Shown: piece by piece, positions 11,667 through 23,754 of the stretch
Numbering within the stretch: the stretch's first letter is position 1
Layout: each line of letters begins with the position of its first letter
Origin: Herbaspirillum robiniae
GTDB taxonomy: Bacteria > Pseudomonadota > Gammaproteobacteria > Burkholderiales > Burkholderiaceae_D
NCBI RefSeq assembly: GCF_002213415.1
Contig: NZ_NJGU01000006.1
Coordinates: forward strand, 430,037-494,036
Direction: 5' to 3'
Length of the DNA stretch: 64,000 bases
The notes under the pieces: model-generated
Told to the model about the DNA's origin: nothing
Seen by the model: the letters and a program-made list of their open reading frames with translations, nothing else
Databases searched by the model: none
Program-made: the position numbers and the translations under genes

Positions 11667-13619
11667 TCAACGTCCGCGACCGCCACCACCGCCGCCACCG
11701 CGACGGTTCATGCCCGGCAGGCCGGCCAGGGCGAAACTGCCCATGCCGTTGCCGCGCTGCGGACGATTGTTGCGGCGCTGACCGGCGTCGGGGAAACCGA
11801 GCGCCGTCTGCAGCGGATCCGGCTGGCGGCTCTTGGGCTGGCCACCGCTCTTGCCGCCGTTGCCCCCATTACCACCATTGCCACCGTTACCGCCATTGCC
11901 ACCGTAGTTGCCGCCATTGCCGCCGCGTCCCTTTTGCGGACCGCGGTTCTGGTTCTGCATCTGGTTGCCGCGCGGGCCCTGGCTCTGGCCCTTGCCCTGG
12001 CCGCCGCTGCCGGAAGCCTTTTGCTCGCTGCCCTGCTTTTCCAGGCCACAGGCCACCAGCAGGTTGCGCACGGCGTTTTCTTCCAGCTCTTCCCAACGAC
12101 CGCGCTTCAGGGTCTGCGGCAGGCTCATGGCGCCGTAGCGGGTACGGATCAGTCGCGACACCGTCAGGCCGATCGCCTCGAACATGCGGCGCACTTCGCG
12201 GTTACGGCCTTCGCCGATGGTCACGCGATACCACTTGTTGACGCCCTCGCCGCCGCCGTCGGCGATGCGCGAGAACTGCGCCAGGCCGTCATCGAGCTCG
12301 ACGCCGTGCAACAGCTTCTGGCGCATGCCTTCTTCCAGCTCGCCCAGGGTGCGCACCGCGTATTCGCGCTCGATGTTGTAGCGCGGGTGCATCAGGCGGT
12401 TGGCCAGGTCACCGGAGGTCGTAAACAACAGCAGGCCTTCGGTGTTGAAGTCGAGGCGGCCCACGGCCAGCCACTTGCCGGCCTTCATGGTCGGCAGGCG
12501 GTCGAACACCGAGCTGCGGCCTTCCGGGTCGGCGTGGCTGACGATTTCGCCGGCCGGCTTGTGATACACCAGCACGCGCGGCGGACGCTTGGAAACCTTG
12601 CGTTGCAGCAGCTTGCCGTTGATGCGGACCTGGTCGGTCGGCAGGATGCGCTGGCCGATGTGGGCGGGCTCGCCGTTGACCGAGACGCGGCCGGCGACGA
12701 TCAGCTCTTCCATGTCGCGACGCGAACCCAGGCCGGCGTCTGCCAGCACCTTGTGCAGCTTGGGCGCATCGTCTTCGGCGGTCAGGTCGCGGCGGCCGTT
12801 CTTGCCGCGCAGCTGGTGCGGATGGCGATTCTGGCTCTTGCCGCCTTCATCGCGGTCGAAGGCTTCCGAGGTCACATACGAGAAGATGTCGTCGGCAGGC
12901 TGCTCGGCGCGCAGGCCCAGCTGCGGCGCCTTGGGCTTTTTGTGGCCCTTGTCGAAGGCCTTCTTGCCTTGCTGGCCTTGTTGCTGGCCCTGATTCTTGA
13001 ACTGGGGACGGGCCTCCGGCGCCGCACCGGCTTCACCGGCAGGCTTCTGCTGGCCCGACGCCGCTTCGGCGCCGGCAGCGGCGCGTTGCGCCGCGCGGTT
13101 GTTGCGCAAGGCACGGGGGCCGCGCACACCGCGGCGCGCGGGCTTGGCGCGATTGGGGTCGACCGGCGCATCCAGCAGCACCGGCGGCGCCACCACTTCG
13201 TCGCCGACGGTCACGATGACCTTGGGCGCCTCGGCCGGAGCTGGCGCGCCTGCCTTGGCCGGCGCTTCCATGTCGAGGCTGAGCTGGGAGACGGGCGCCG
13301 ACTCGGCAGCCTTGTCCGCCTTCTTGGCGCGCGGCTTGGTCACGCGCGGCTTCTTCTCGGCGGCCGGCGCTGCTGCCTCTGCGACCTCTGCCGGCGGCGC
13401 TACAGGCGCCTCCTCGGCCACGACCTTCTTGGCGCGGCTGGCACGCTTCTTCGGCGCAGGCGCTTCGTCGGCGGCGACCGGAGCGACCGCAGCTTCGGCA
13501 GGCGCCTCGGCGCCGGCTGCGGCCTTGCGGGTACGCTTTTTCACCGGCTTCTCGGTGGCGGCCGCATCTGCCGCGGCAAGCTCGACGCTTTGCTCGTCTT
13601 TGGAACTAGTTGGCTTCAT
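11667..13619 (-). CDS. rluB: 23S rRNA pseudouridine(2605) synthase, RluB/RsuA family
   Basis: 650 aa, over twice the length of E. coli RluB. The catalytic core is central: an S4 RNA-binding domain near residues 288-350 ([15 protein letters not shown]), then the RsuA-type synthase with catalytic D390 in GRLDFNTEG. The first 285 residues are Ala/Lys/Pro-rich, with basic patches such as KKRTRKAA. The last 110 are Gly/Asn/Gln-rich with NGG repeats and a [10 protein letters not shown] end, like RNA-binding tails. The start at 13619 overlaps scpB by 14 bases in another frame. RluB and not RluE/RluF is inferred from the scpB neighbourhood. Confidence 0.88.
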   Translation of the reverse strand: MKPTSSKDEQSVELAAADAAATEKPVKKRTRKAAAGAEAPAEAAVAPVAADEAPAPKKRASRAKKVVAEEAPVAPPAEVAEAAAPAAEKKPRVTKPRAKKADKAAESAPVSQLSLDMEAPAKAGAPAPAEAPKVIVTVGDEVVAPPVLLDAPVDPNRAKPARRGVRGPRALRNNRAAQRAAAGAEAASGQQKPAGEAGAAPEARPQFKNQGQQQGQQGKKAFDKGHKKPKAPQLGLRAEQPADDIFSYVTSEAFDRDEGGKSQNRHPHQLRGKNGRRDLTAEDDAPKLHKVLADAGLGSRRDMEELIVAGRVSVNGEPAHIGQRILPTDQVRINGKLLQRKVSKRPPRVLVYHKPAGEIVSHADPEGRSSVFDRLPTMKAGKWLAVGRLDFNTEGLLLFTTSGDLANRLMHPRYNIEREYAVRTLGELEEGMRQKLLHGVELDDGLAQFSRIADGGGEGVNKWYRVTIGEGRNREVRRMFEAIGLTVSRLIRTRYGAMSLPQTLKRGRWEELEENAVRNLLVACGLEKQGSEQKASGSGGQGKGQSQGPRGNQMQNQNRGPQKGRGGNGGNYGGNGGNGGNGGNGGNGGKSGGQPKSRQPDPLQTALGFPDAGQRRNNRPQRGNGMGSFALAGLPGMNRRGGGGGGGRGR

Positions 13620-14685
13620 TCTTCGAATCTTGATTGCGCGGATCCGGTTCGGCCCGCTCGGTGGTGTCGTTGTGCTCGCCTGCCGCTTCGTCGGCGGTCT
13701 CATCGGCGTCTGTGCCAGTTACGGCAACGTCTTGTCCAAAAGGTTCTTGCGCTTCTTCAGAAGCGTCTTCACCAGGTGCTGCGGCCGCTTCCCCATCGAC
13801 CACATCCTTGTCTGCTGCCTGCTCTGCCGCTGCCGCATCCTGCTCGGCCACTTCCGGCCCGAGCGCATCGGACTGGATACCGGCTTCTGCTTCTGCCTCT
13901 GCTTCTGCTTCTGCCTGCAGCGACTGCGCGTCGGGATCCATCCCGGCGGCGTCGGTACTCATCGCGGCCTCTTCGGACGCTGCGGCGGGAGTTTCCTCGT
14001 CGCCTGCGGCCTCGGCCAGTTCCATCTGGCCATCCTGCGTCGCATCCTCCTCGGACGCTTCGGCTTCGCCCTCGGCCTGCTCCGCCAGCGCGGCAACGCC
14101 GCCTTCCAGCGCCTGCAGCTCCAGCAACGCGCCCTGGGCGGCCGCTTCGGCGCCGACCGTCTGCAACGGCGGCAACTCTTCCAGCGAACTCAAACCCAGG
14201 TCATCCAGGAACTTGCGGGTGGTGGCAAACAACGCCGGGCGGCCCGGCACGTCGCGGTGACCGATGGACTCGATCCAGCCGCGTTCTTCCAGCATCTTGA
14301 TCGTCTGCGAATTGACCGCGACGCCGCGGATCTCTTCGATGTCGCCACGCGTGACCGGCTGCCGGTAGGCGATGATGGCCAGCGTTTCCAGCGTGGCGCG
14401 CGTGTATTTCGGCGGTTTTTCCGGGTTCAGGCGCTCCAGGTAGACCTTCATCTCCCGGCGGCTCTGGAAACGCCAGCCGGTCGACAGGCTGACCACTTCC
14501 ACCCCCTTGTCGGCCCATTCCTCGCGCAACTCGTCCAGCATCTGGCGGATGGCATCCGCGCCGATCTCGCTGGCCTGATCGCTTTCCGGGTCGACGTACA
14601 GCTTTTTCAGATCATTGATCGATAAGGGCTCATGCGTGCAAAGCAATGCGGTTTCGAGGACTTTCTTCGCCTCAGCAATATTCAT
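13606..14685 (-). CDS. scpB: Segregation and condensation protein B
   Basis: 359 aa. ScpB pairs with ScpA and SMC in chromosome condensation. Residues 1-180 hold two winged-helix domains ([53 protein letters not shown]). The remaining half is an acidic Glu/Ala/Asp-rich tail with an (AE) run, not needed in the family. scpA is not in the window. The 3' end overlaps rluB, a common pairing. Confidence 0.93.
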   Translation of the reverse strand: MNIAEAKKVLETALLCTHEPLSINDLKKLYVDPESDQASEIGADAIRQMLDELREEWADKGVEVVSLSTGWRFQSRREMKVYLERLNPEKPPKYTRATLETLAIIAYRQPVTRGDIEEIRGVAVNSQTIKMLEERGWIESIGHRDVPGRPALFATTRKFLDDLGLSSLEELPPLQTVGAEAAAQGALLELQALEGGVAALAEQAEGEAEASEEDATQDGQMELAEAAGDEETPAAASEEAAMSTDAAGMDPDAQSLQAEAEAEAEAEAGIQSDALGPEVAEQDAAAAEQAADKDVVDGEAAAAPGEDASEEAQEPFGQDVAVTGTDADETADEAAGEHNDTTERAEPDPRNQDSKNEAN

Positions 14686-15122
14686 GTACGACTCTTGTGC
14701 GTCTTGTTGTTAAACAAAAGTTCGGCTCGTGCTTGTTCCAGAGACCGGCATGGTTGCGACTATCCCCGGCGCCCCGATGAGCCGGGTGCGGCAAACCTGC
14801 TGCGCTGTGCATAAAGCGGTGGCGCTGCTTTCCGGTGCCCGATTTTTAGGAGATTGAATGAGCTGGAATCTAAGACCCGGGCAAATCGGCGTCGCGGGAT
14901 GATCCGCGCTTTCGCAAAGCCGTCATGTCGCGGGGTTGCGGACGGCCGATCTGCACCTTTTCAACTACCGGCCTTGCGTCGTGGAGCCGTTGTTTGCCGC
15001 AGAGGCTGCGGCGGTCGGGCGCAAAGCAAAAAAGTACTGCGCGGAGTGTAGCACAAAGATTTCCGGGCTTGGGGCCTGTTGCGGCCCCTACACAATAATT
15101 TGCGCCAGCCGTCAGCCCGGCG
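14686..15122. other. 437-bp intergenic region without a convincing gene
   Basis: It lies between scpB and the GGDEF-EAL gene. A GGGGCC/GGCCCC hairpin at 15071-15088 sits 35 bases past the GGDEF-EAL stop but lacks a T-run. On the plus strand AGGAG precedes a 14-codon open frame at 14858-14902, too short to judge. No tRNA or repeat seen. Confidence 0.5.
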
Positions 15123-17273
15123 TCAGCGCGCCTCGCCGAGGCGACCGGCTTCTTCGCCCAGCCGGCGGGTGAAATCGGCCGCCGTCATCGGCTTGCCGAA
15201 ATAATAACCCTGCACCTCGTCGCAACCATTTTCCTTCAGGAAAGCATGTTGCTCCTCGTCCTCCACCCCTTCGGCGATGACCCGCAGGTTGAGAATATGC
15301 GCCAGCGAGATCACCGCCTTGACGATGGCCGCGCTGTCGGCGTCGCGCGCGATGTCGCGCACGAAGGACTTGTCGATCTTGAGCGCGTCGACCGGGAAGC
15401 GGCGCAGGTAGGACAGGCTGGAATAGCCGGTGCCGAAGTCGTCCACCGATATCTGCAGGCCCAGGCGCTTGAGCGCGTGCAGCGCGGCCACGGTCTTCTC
15501 GGCGTCCTTCATGACAACGTTTTCAGTGATCTCCAGCTCCAGCCACGCCGCCGCCAGTCCGCTCTGGGCCAACACATCGGCCACGAAATCGGGCAAGGCC
15601 GGGTTCATCTGCCGCGGCGACAGGTTCACCGCCACCGGCACCGGCGGCAGGCCGGCATCCTGCCACGCCTTGTTCTGCCGGCAGGCGGTGCGCAGCACCC
15701 ATTCGCCGATGGGCACGATCAGCCCGGCCTCCTCGGCGAAGGGGATGAAGCGGTCCGGCGAGATCATGCCCTGCTCCGGCGACTCCCAGCGGATCAGCGC
15801 CTCGGCGCCGATGATGCTGCCGTCCTTCAGGCTCAGCTTGGGCTGGTAGAACAGCTTGAACTCCTGCTGGTCCAGCGCGCGGCGCAGGCTGATCAGCATT
15901 TCCAGGCGATTGCTGACCTGGCTGTCCATCCACGGCGCGAAGAACTGGAAGTTGTTGCGGCCCTGCTCCTTGGCGCGGTACATCGCCGAGTCGGCGCTCT
16001 TGAGCAGGGTTTCCACATCCTTGCCGTCGGTCGGGTAGCGGCTCACGCCGATGCTGGAGGTGATGTGGAATTCTCGGTCGCCCGCCTGCCAGGGACGCGA
16101 TACCGCCGCCAGGATGCGCTGCATCACCTCGGCGATGCCGGCCTCGCCGCCAGTCTGGTTCTGCAGCACCAGGACGAACTCGTCGCCGCCCTGGCGCGCC
16201 ACCATGTCGGAGTCGCGCAGGCAGGATTGCAGCCGCTGCGCCACGGTCTTGAGCAACTCGTCGCCGACCTGGTGGCCCAGGCTGTCGTTGATGAACTTGA
16301 ACTGGTCGAGGTCGACGAAAGCCACCGCCGTCAGCCCGCCCTTCTGGCGCGCGTTGTTGATCGCGCGCTGCAGGTGGTCGTGCAGCATGTTGCGGTTGGG
16401 CAGGCCGGTGAGCGCGTCGTGGGTGGCCTGGTGACGCATCTCGGCCTCGTAGAGCTTGCGCTCGGTGATGGCCTCCACCGTGCCCTCGTAGCACACCAGG
16501 TTGCCGGCCTCGTCGCAGACGGCGCGGGCATTTTCGGAAATCCAGATGATGTCGCCGTCGCGCCGATAGACGCGCGATTCGAAATTCGACACCTGGCCCC
16601 GCTCTTCCATCAAACGCATGAATTCGTTGCGCCGCTCCGGCTCGACGTAGAGCTGGTGGCGGATGTCGCGCAGGCTGACGATCAGGTCTTCCGGCGAGCG
16701 ATAGCCGTAGATGCGGGCCAGCGCCGGATTGACCGCGATATAGGTGCCGTCGGGCGTGGTCTGGAACACGCCCTCGATGGCGTTCTCGAAGATGCTGCGG
16801 TAGCGGCGCTCGGCTTCCTGCAGCGCCTGGGCCGCCTCCTTGCGCTCGGTCACGTCCTGCATGAAGCCTTCCAGCGCCTCGACCTTGCCGCCGGCGCCGT
16901 AGATGCCCACGCCGCGCGCCCACACCCAGCGGGTCTCCCCGTCGGCGCGGCTGATGCGGTATTCGACGTCGATGCGGCGCCGCGCGGCCACGCACTGGGC
17001 CACATGCGCGCGCACCATCTCGCGGTCGTCCGGATGGATCAGGTCGGCGAAGGACAGCCGCTGGTTCAGCAGCAGGTCTTCCGGCAGGTAGCCGGTCAGC
17101 TCGAGGCAGCCCTCGCTGACGAATTCGATGGTCCATCGCTCGTCGTCGCGCGAGCGGTAGACCACGCCGTCGAGATTGGCGAGCAGGGTTTCAAGCAGGC
17201 GCGGCGAGCGCGGAATGGAATGGACGGAAGAATTGCCCTGGTCCTGAAAGGCCGGTGAAGCTGCTGTTTTCAT
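15123..17273 (-). CDS. PAS-PAS-GGDEF-EAL signalling protein (c-di-GMP turnover)
   Basis: 716 aa cytoplasmic protein with no membrane segment. Two PAS domains (about 28-145 and 155-275, each ending in a TERK-type helix) lead into GGDEF at 362-366. The inhibitory RxxD site is at 353-356, five residues before it. An EAL domain (GAEALIRWE, ELEITENVV, DDFGTGYSSL) fills the rest. Both catalytic motifs look intact, so it could make or break cyclic di-GMP; sequence alone does not say which dominates. The frame stays open upstream to 18305 but runs antisense through the next gene, so the start at 17273 is used. Confidence 0.92.
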   Translation of the reverse strand: MKTAASPAFQDQGNSSVHSIPRSPRLLETLLANLDGVVYRSRDDERWTIEFVSEGCLELTGYLPEDLLLNQRLSFADLIHPDDREMVRAHVAQCVAARRRIDVEYRISRADGETRWVWARGVGIYGAGGKVEALEGFMQDVTERKEAAQALQEAERRYRSIFENAIEGVFQTTPDGTYIAVNPALARIYGYRSPEDLIVSLRDIRHQLYVEPERRNEFMRLMEERGQVSNFESRVYRRDGDIIWISENARAVCDEAGNLVCYEGTVEAITERKLYEAEMRHQATHDALTGLPNRNMLHDHLQRAINNARQKGGLTAVAFVDLDQFKFINDSLGHQVGDELLKTVAQRLQSCLRDSDMVARQGGDEFVLVLQNQTGGEAGIAEVMQRILAAVSRPWQAGDREFHITSSIGVSRYPTDGKDVETLLKSADSAMYRAKEQGRNNFQFFAPWMDSQVSNRLEMLISLRRALDQQEFKLFYQPKLSLKDGSIIGAEALIRWESPEQGMISPDRFIPFAEEAGLIVPIGEWVLRTACRQNKAWQDAGLPPVPVAVNLSPRQMNPALPDFVADVLAQSGLAAAWLELEITENVVMKDAEKTVAALHALKRLGLQISVDDFGTGYSSLSYLRRFPVDALKIDKSFVRDIARDADSAAIVKAVISLAHILNLRVIAEGVEDEEQHAFLKENGCDEVQGYYFGKPMTAADFTRRLGEEAGRLGEAR

Positions 17274-17558
17274 AAAGACATCGCGTGTCTCGCCCCCGCT
17301 GCGGATGAAATATGTGGTTTGGCCGCCCTCCCCGGAGCGACTTCTTCTGGTGATCGATATAAGCAATAAGGATGCCACTGGCCCAAACAACGGCCCGGCA
17401 CAAGGGCGCGCAGGCCGGTACCGGCAAATCGGCGGTAAAGACCCCTCAGTTCGGCCCAATCGCAAGCTCTGCGTCGGCGTTAGAATCCTGCAAACTCCGT
17501 CGGACGGCGCCAAGCCGCTTCGTCTCGGCACAACAACGACAACAAGCGGATCTTCATC

Positions 17559-19154
17559 ATGTGGGCAAACCGTTATTTCGTGTTCTGGTCGGTCATCATC
17601 CTGACCGCCGCCTTGCTGCTCCTGGCCGGCGGCCATTACATCAGCTGGGGCTGGTCGCTGGTGCCGCTGGTGTTCTCGGTCATCGGCATCCGCGACCTGG
17701 TGCAGCGACGGCATGCGGTGCTGCGCAACTATCCGCTGATCGGGCACTTCCGCTTCATGTTCGAATCGATCCGGCCTGAAATCCGCCAATACTTCTTCGA
17801 GGGCGAGATGGACGGCCGTCCGTTCTCGCGCAAGAAGCGCAGCATCGTCTACCAGCGCGCCAAGGCCGACGTCGACAGCCGTCCCTTCGGCACCGAGCTG
17901 GACATGCAGCAAGGCGGCCACGAATGGATAGGCCACTCGCTCTCGCCCACCAAGATCGCCAGTCACGATTTCCGCGTCATCGTCGGCGAGGGGCGCGCCC
18001 AGCCTTATTCGATGTCGGTGTTCAACATCTCGGCGATGAGCTTCGGCTCGCTCTCGGCCAACGCCATCCGCGCGCTCAACCACGGCGCCAAGAAAGGCAA
18101 CTTCGCGCACGACACCGGCGAAGGCTCGGTCTCGGCCTACCACCGCGAGTTCGGCGGCGACCTGGTGTGGCAGGTGGCCTCCGGCTACTTCGGCTGCCGC
18201 AATGCCGACGGCAGCTTCGACGAAGAGAAATTCGCCGTCCAGGCGCAGGCGCCGCAGATCAAGATGATCGAGGTGAAGCTCTCGCAAGGCGCCAAACCCG
18301 GCCACGGCGGCGTGCTGCCGGCGGCCAAGATCACGCCGGAGATCTCGGCCACGCGCGGCATCCCGATGGGCATCGACTGCATTTCACCGGCGGTGCATTC
18401 GTCGTTCTCGACGCCGATCGGCCTGCTGGAATTCATCGAGAAGCTGCGCCAGCGCAGCGGCGGCAAACCGGTCGGGATCAAGATGTGCATCGGCCACCCG
18501 TGGGAGTTCTTCGGCATCGCCAAGGCCATGCTGAAAACCGGCATCGTGCCCGACTTCATCACCGTGGACGGCTCCGAAGGCGGCACCGGCGCGGCGCCCC
18601 TGGAGTTCGTCGACCACGTCGGCATGCCGCTGCAGGAAGGCCTGCTGATGGTGCACAACACCCTGGTGGGCATCGGCCTGCGTGACAAGGTGAAGATCGG
18701 CGCCGGCGGCAAGATCGTCACCGCCTTCGACCTGGCGCGCACGCTGGCGCTGGGCGCGGACTGGTGCAACTCGGCGCGCGGCTTCATGTTTGCGCTGGGC
18801 TGCATCCAGTCGCAGAGCTGCCACACCGACCGCTGCCCGACCGGCGTGGCGACCCAGAACGCCCAGCGCGCCCGCGCGCTGGTGGTGCCCGACAAGGCCG
18901 AGCGCGTCTACCGCTTCCACCAGAGCACGCTGCACGCGCTGCAGGAACTGGTCCAGGCCGCGGGCCTGCCGCATACCTCGGCGCTGCGCCCGCACCATAT
19001 CGTGCGGCGCATCAACGACCACGAGATCCAGCTGATGTCCAACGTGCTGAAATACCTGGAACCCAACGACCTGGTCGACGGCAATTACCGCTACCAGGTC
19101 TACGAGAAGTTCTGGCCGATCGCGCGCGCCGAAAGCTTCCACCCGGAGTTCTGA
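17559..19154 (+). CDS. FMN-binding glutamate synthase family protein, membrane-anchored
   Basis: 531 aa. Two hydrophobic segments at residues 8-28 and 32-46 anchor the N-terminus. The rest is the GltB-like FMN domain (SAMSFGSLSANAIRALN, GEGSVSAYHREFGGDLVWQ, VDGSEGGTGAAP) with the 3Fe-4S cysteine pattern CHTDRCPTG near residue 425. It lacks the glutaminase domain of true GltB, so it probably does not make glutamate from glutamine. Physiological substrate unknown. Monocistronic, ending 25 bases before a strong terminator. Confidence 0.88.
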   Translation: MWANRYFVFWSVIILTAALLLLAGGHYISWGWSLVPLVFSVIGIRDLVQRRHAVLRNYPLIGHFRFMFESIRPEIRQYFFEGEMDGRPFSRKKRSIVYQRAKADVDSRPFGTELDMQQGGHEWIGHSLSPTKIASHDFRVIVGEGRAQPYSMSVFNISAMSFGSLSANAIRALNHGAKKGNFAHDTGEGSVSAYHREFGGDLVWQVASGYFGCRNADGSFDEEKFAVQAQAPQIKMIEVKLSQGAKPGHGGVLPAAKITPEISATRGIPMGIDCISPAVHSSFSTPIGLLEFIEKLRQRSGGKPVGIKMCIGHPWEFFGIAKAMLKTGIVPDFITVDGSEGGTGAAPLEFVDHVGMPLQEGLLMVHNTLVGIGLRDKVKIGAGGKIVTAFDLARTLALGADWCNSARGFMFALGCIQSQSCHTDRCPTGVATQNAQRARALVVPDKAERVYRFHQSTLHALQELVQAAGLPHTSALRPHHIVRRINDHEIQLMSNVLKYLEPNDLVDGNYRYQVYEKFWPIARAESFHPEF

Positions 19155-19178
19155 ACCGCTGCCCTCTGGCACGGACGA

Positions 19179-19206
19179 AAAAAAGCCCGCATCTGCGGGC
19201 TTTTTT
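19179..19206 (+). terminator. Bidirectional intrinsic terminator
   Basis: AAAAAAGCCCGC and GCGGGCTTTTTT flank an ATCT loop, a 12-bp stem with T-runs in both directions. It separates the glutamate-synthase-like gene from the convergent tusA-like gene. Confidence 0.93.
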
Positions 19207-19292
19207 CATTGCTGCCGGTGTTTTGCACCTTGTGCGCACCGTTCGCTCCATGCGACTTGCTGCAGGTGCGCGGCCTCCGGCGGCGGTAGATG

Positions 19293-19529
19293 CTACTTGC
19301 GCTTCATGAAGAAGATGAACTCGTGCTCATCGTTCTGCGACTGCTCAAGCAGATCGTTGCCGGTCTGCTTGGCGAATGCCTGGAAATCGCGCACCGAACC
19401 GGTGTCGGTGGCGGTAACCCTGAGCACTTGGCCGCTTGCCATATCGGCCAGCGCCTTCTTGGTCTTGAGTATCGGCAGCGGACAGTTCAGGCCGCGCGCA
19501 TCAAGTTCCCGGTGAAATTCAATGGTCAT
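19293..19529 (-). CDS. tusA: TusA/SirA-family sulfur carrier-like protein
   Basis: 78 aa with the family fold and the CPxP motif at C16-P19 (NCPLPIL). TusA passes persulfide sulfur during tRNA thiolation and other sulfur transfers. The C-terminal DEHEFIFFMKRK ending is typical of beta-proteobacterial members. No sulfur-relay partners adjoin it, so its exact role is open. Confidence 0.88.
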   Translation of the reverse strand: MTIEFHRELDARGLNCPLPILKTKKALADMASGQVLRVTATDTGSVRDFQAFAKQTGNDLLEQSQNDEHEFIFFMKRK

Positions 19530-19662
19530 TACTTCGACTCAAAATGGAACACAACGAAAACGATTTTACTGCAAAGATGCGCCGAGTTGATGCATCGCAC
19601 AAGATATGTTGTATTCGCCGCACTAAGCTTGTGCAAAAGCAACTAAACAGCCCTTGTCGGGC

Positions 19663-20217
19663 CTACTTGGCGATATGGGGCGTCTCGATAGGCGTGCTGG
19701 AACCGGCGAATTCGACGTACTGCACCGGCAAGCCGCGCTCGCGCATCCAGTCCGCCACCGCATGACCGGTGCCTGCCGGCCAGGGACGCAGGTCGGCCGG
19801 CGCGCTCAGGCGGTATTCCAGCAGTTCCGGCGACAGCTTGATGGCGCCGGTCGCCTTGACGTGATAGGCGATGATCAGCTCGTTCTTGCGAATGAATTCG
19901 TAGACCCCGATGAGCTTGATTTCCTGGGCGTCGAGATCGGTTTCTTCCTTGATCTCGCGGGCGATGCCTTCTTCAGGCGTCTCGCCGCGCTCCATGAAAC
20001 CGGTGATCAGCGCGAAGCGGCCTTCGGCCCACGCCGCATTGCGCGCGGTCAGCATCTTGCCGTCGATTTCAACCAGTCCGGCCAACACCGGCAGCGGATT
20101 GTCCCAGTGGGTCCAGTGCCCCTCCGGGCAACCCAGCCGGACCTTGCCGGCTTCTCCCTCGTCGGCGCGCAGCACCAGGTCGGCTGCGCATACCGGACAA
20201 AACTTGAAATCGCTCAT
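19663..20217 (-). CDS. Zinc-ribbon NUDIX hydrolase
   Basis: 184 aa. A short zinc-ribbon-like N-terminus (C7, C10, C30, possibly H34) precedes the NUDIX fold. The NUDIX box spans residues 73-95, with G73, E79 and the REIKEE metal-binding helix. It hydrolyses a nucleoside diphosphate linked to another moiety; the substrate cannot be told, though an ADP-ribose or NAD(H)-type substrate is plausible. It starts 41 bases after the alaS stop, so probably co-transcribed. Confidence 0.85.
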   Translation of the reverse strand: MSDFKFCPVCAADLVLRADEGEAGKVRLGCPEGHWTHWDNPLPVLAGLVEIDGKMLTARNAAWAEGRFALITGFMERGETPEEGIAREIKEETDLDAQEIKLIGVYEFIRKNELIIAYHVKATGAIKLSPELLEYRLSAPADLRPWPAGTGHAVADWMRERGLPVQYVEFAGSSTPIETPHIAK

Positions 20218-20258
20218 CGGGCTCTCCGTGGCCTGTTGATGGGATCCTGGATTCAGGA

Positions 20259-22883
<2,625 letters not shown>

Positions 22884-22931
22884 GTTCGAAGGCTGGTAAT
22901 AGACGGTGCAAAAAATGATTGCGAACCGACG

Positions 22932-22937
22932 ATTATA
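22932..22937 (-). promoter_or_regulatory. Probable alaS promoter -10 box
   Basis: The minus strand reads TATAAT, with a poor -35 (TGCTTC) 17 bases upstream. Predicted leader is about 40 bases. The tandem repeat at 23007-23081 lies directly upstream of this promoter, not in the transcript. Confidence 0.5.
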
Positions 22938-23006
22938 CGTGATACTGCGCGGGAGAAGCAGCCCCGCGGCCATGGCGCCGGGGTTGCCTGCCGGACATCG
23001 CGGGCC

Positions 23007-23081
23007 GCCTCCCCGCTACCTCCCCGCTACCTCCCCGCTACCTCCCCGCTACCTCCCCGCTACCTCCCCGCTACCTCCCCG
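23007..23081. repeat. Tandem 11-bp repeat, unit CTACCTCCCCG
   Basis: Six perfect head-to-tail copies at 23016-23081, preceded by a partial copy (GCCTCCCCG, 23007-23015). The unit contains ACCTCC, the anti-Shine-Dalgarno core, on the plus strand and GGGGAGG on the minus strand. It lies 70-145 bases upstream of the alaS -10 box and 60 bases beyond the terminator of the next gene. Confidence 0.95.
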
Positions 23082-23142
23082 CCGCCGATGCCGCAGCAGC
23101 AACTGCGTCCGGCGTGACGCTGCCCTCGCCCCGGCGCGGGCG

Positions 23143-23174
23143 AAAAAAAACCCGTCGGAGTCATCCGACGGGTT
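23143..23174 (-). terminator. Intrinsic terminator of the Lys/His-rich peptide gene
   Basis: A perfect 11-bp stem (23149-23159 with 23164-23174, loop GTCAT region), followed on the minus strand by eight T. It ends transcription of the gene at 23299-23517. Confidence 0.9.
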
Positions 23175-23298
23175 ACAGGTTTGGCTGATCCTCAATCCGG
23201 TGTGACGCGGTATCCGCGCACCCCGGCCCCTTAACAGTTCCAGCCGCCCCTTCCGGTAATGCCTTGCAGCCGACGACGCTGGCCGTCGGCCTGCGTGA

Positions 23299-23517
23299 TC
23301 ACGCGCCCTTGTTGATGGGCAGGGCCGGAGCCGCCTTCTTGGCGTGCTTCTTGTGCTTCTTGTGCTTCTTCGCCTTCTTGGCGTGCTTCTTGTGCTTCGG
23401 CGCCGGCTTGGCGGCCGGAGCTGCTGCGGCAGGAGCCGGGGCCGGTGCGGGCTGGGCCAGGACCGGCATGGCGAAGGCGGCGACGAGTACGGCTGCCAGC
23501 AGTTTGTTGATCTTCAT
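23299..23517 (-). CDS. Small secreted Lys/His/Ala-rich protein, Asr (acid-shock)-like
   Basis: 72 aa. A signal peptide (residues 1-21, cut after VLA) is followed by an Ala/Pro stretch and then a KKHKKHAKK-type cationic repeat at about 41-63. The composition and order match acid-shock Asr-type periplasmic proteins of enterobacteria, whose basic repeats are thought to buffer or protect at low pH, but repeats like this drift quickly and homology is not proven. It stands alone with its own terminator. Confidence 0.75.
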   Translation of the reverse strand: MKINKLLAAVLVAAFAMPVLAQPAPAPAPAAAAPAAKPAPKHKKHAKKAKKHKKHKKHAKKAAPALPINKGA

Positions 23518-23754
23518 CGTTTTCCTCTATCTCTCAGTGTTGTGTGCTCCACAAGTCCACCGGCGCTCTCACATGCACCGGCCTTGTGCTTCCTTAACGT
23601 GCCTGCCCGCAGATCGTTGACAGCGTCCCGCTCCCCCTTCGGCGCGCACGCCGGCTCGGGCGGCAAGGAAATCATAGCCAGAGCCGGGCGATTCAGTCCC
23701 CCGGTAAGAGCCCGATTTGCCGCTTAATTCGACGCAGCGCCGCGCGCCCTTGTT

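Noticed and set aside
17274..18305. Extension of the GGDEF-EAL protein by 344 residues upstream
   Set aside because: It runs antisense through the first half of the glutamate-synthase-like gene and has no recognisable domain; the PAS domains begin just after the ATG at 17273.
23016..23081. Short regularly spaced repeat as a CRISPR array
   Set aside because: The units are contiguous 11-mers without spacers, and no cas gene is present.
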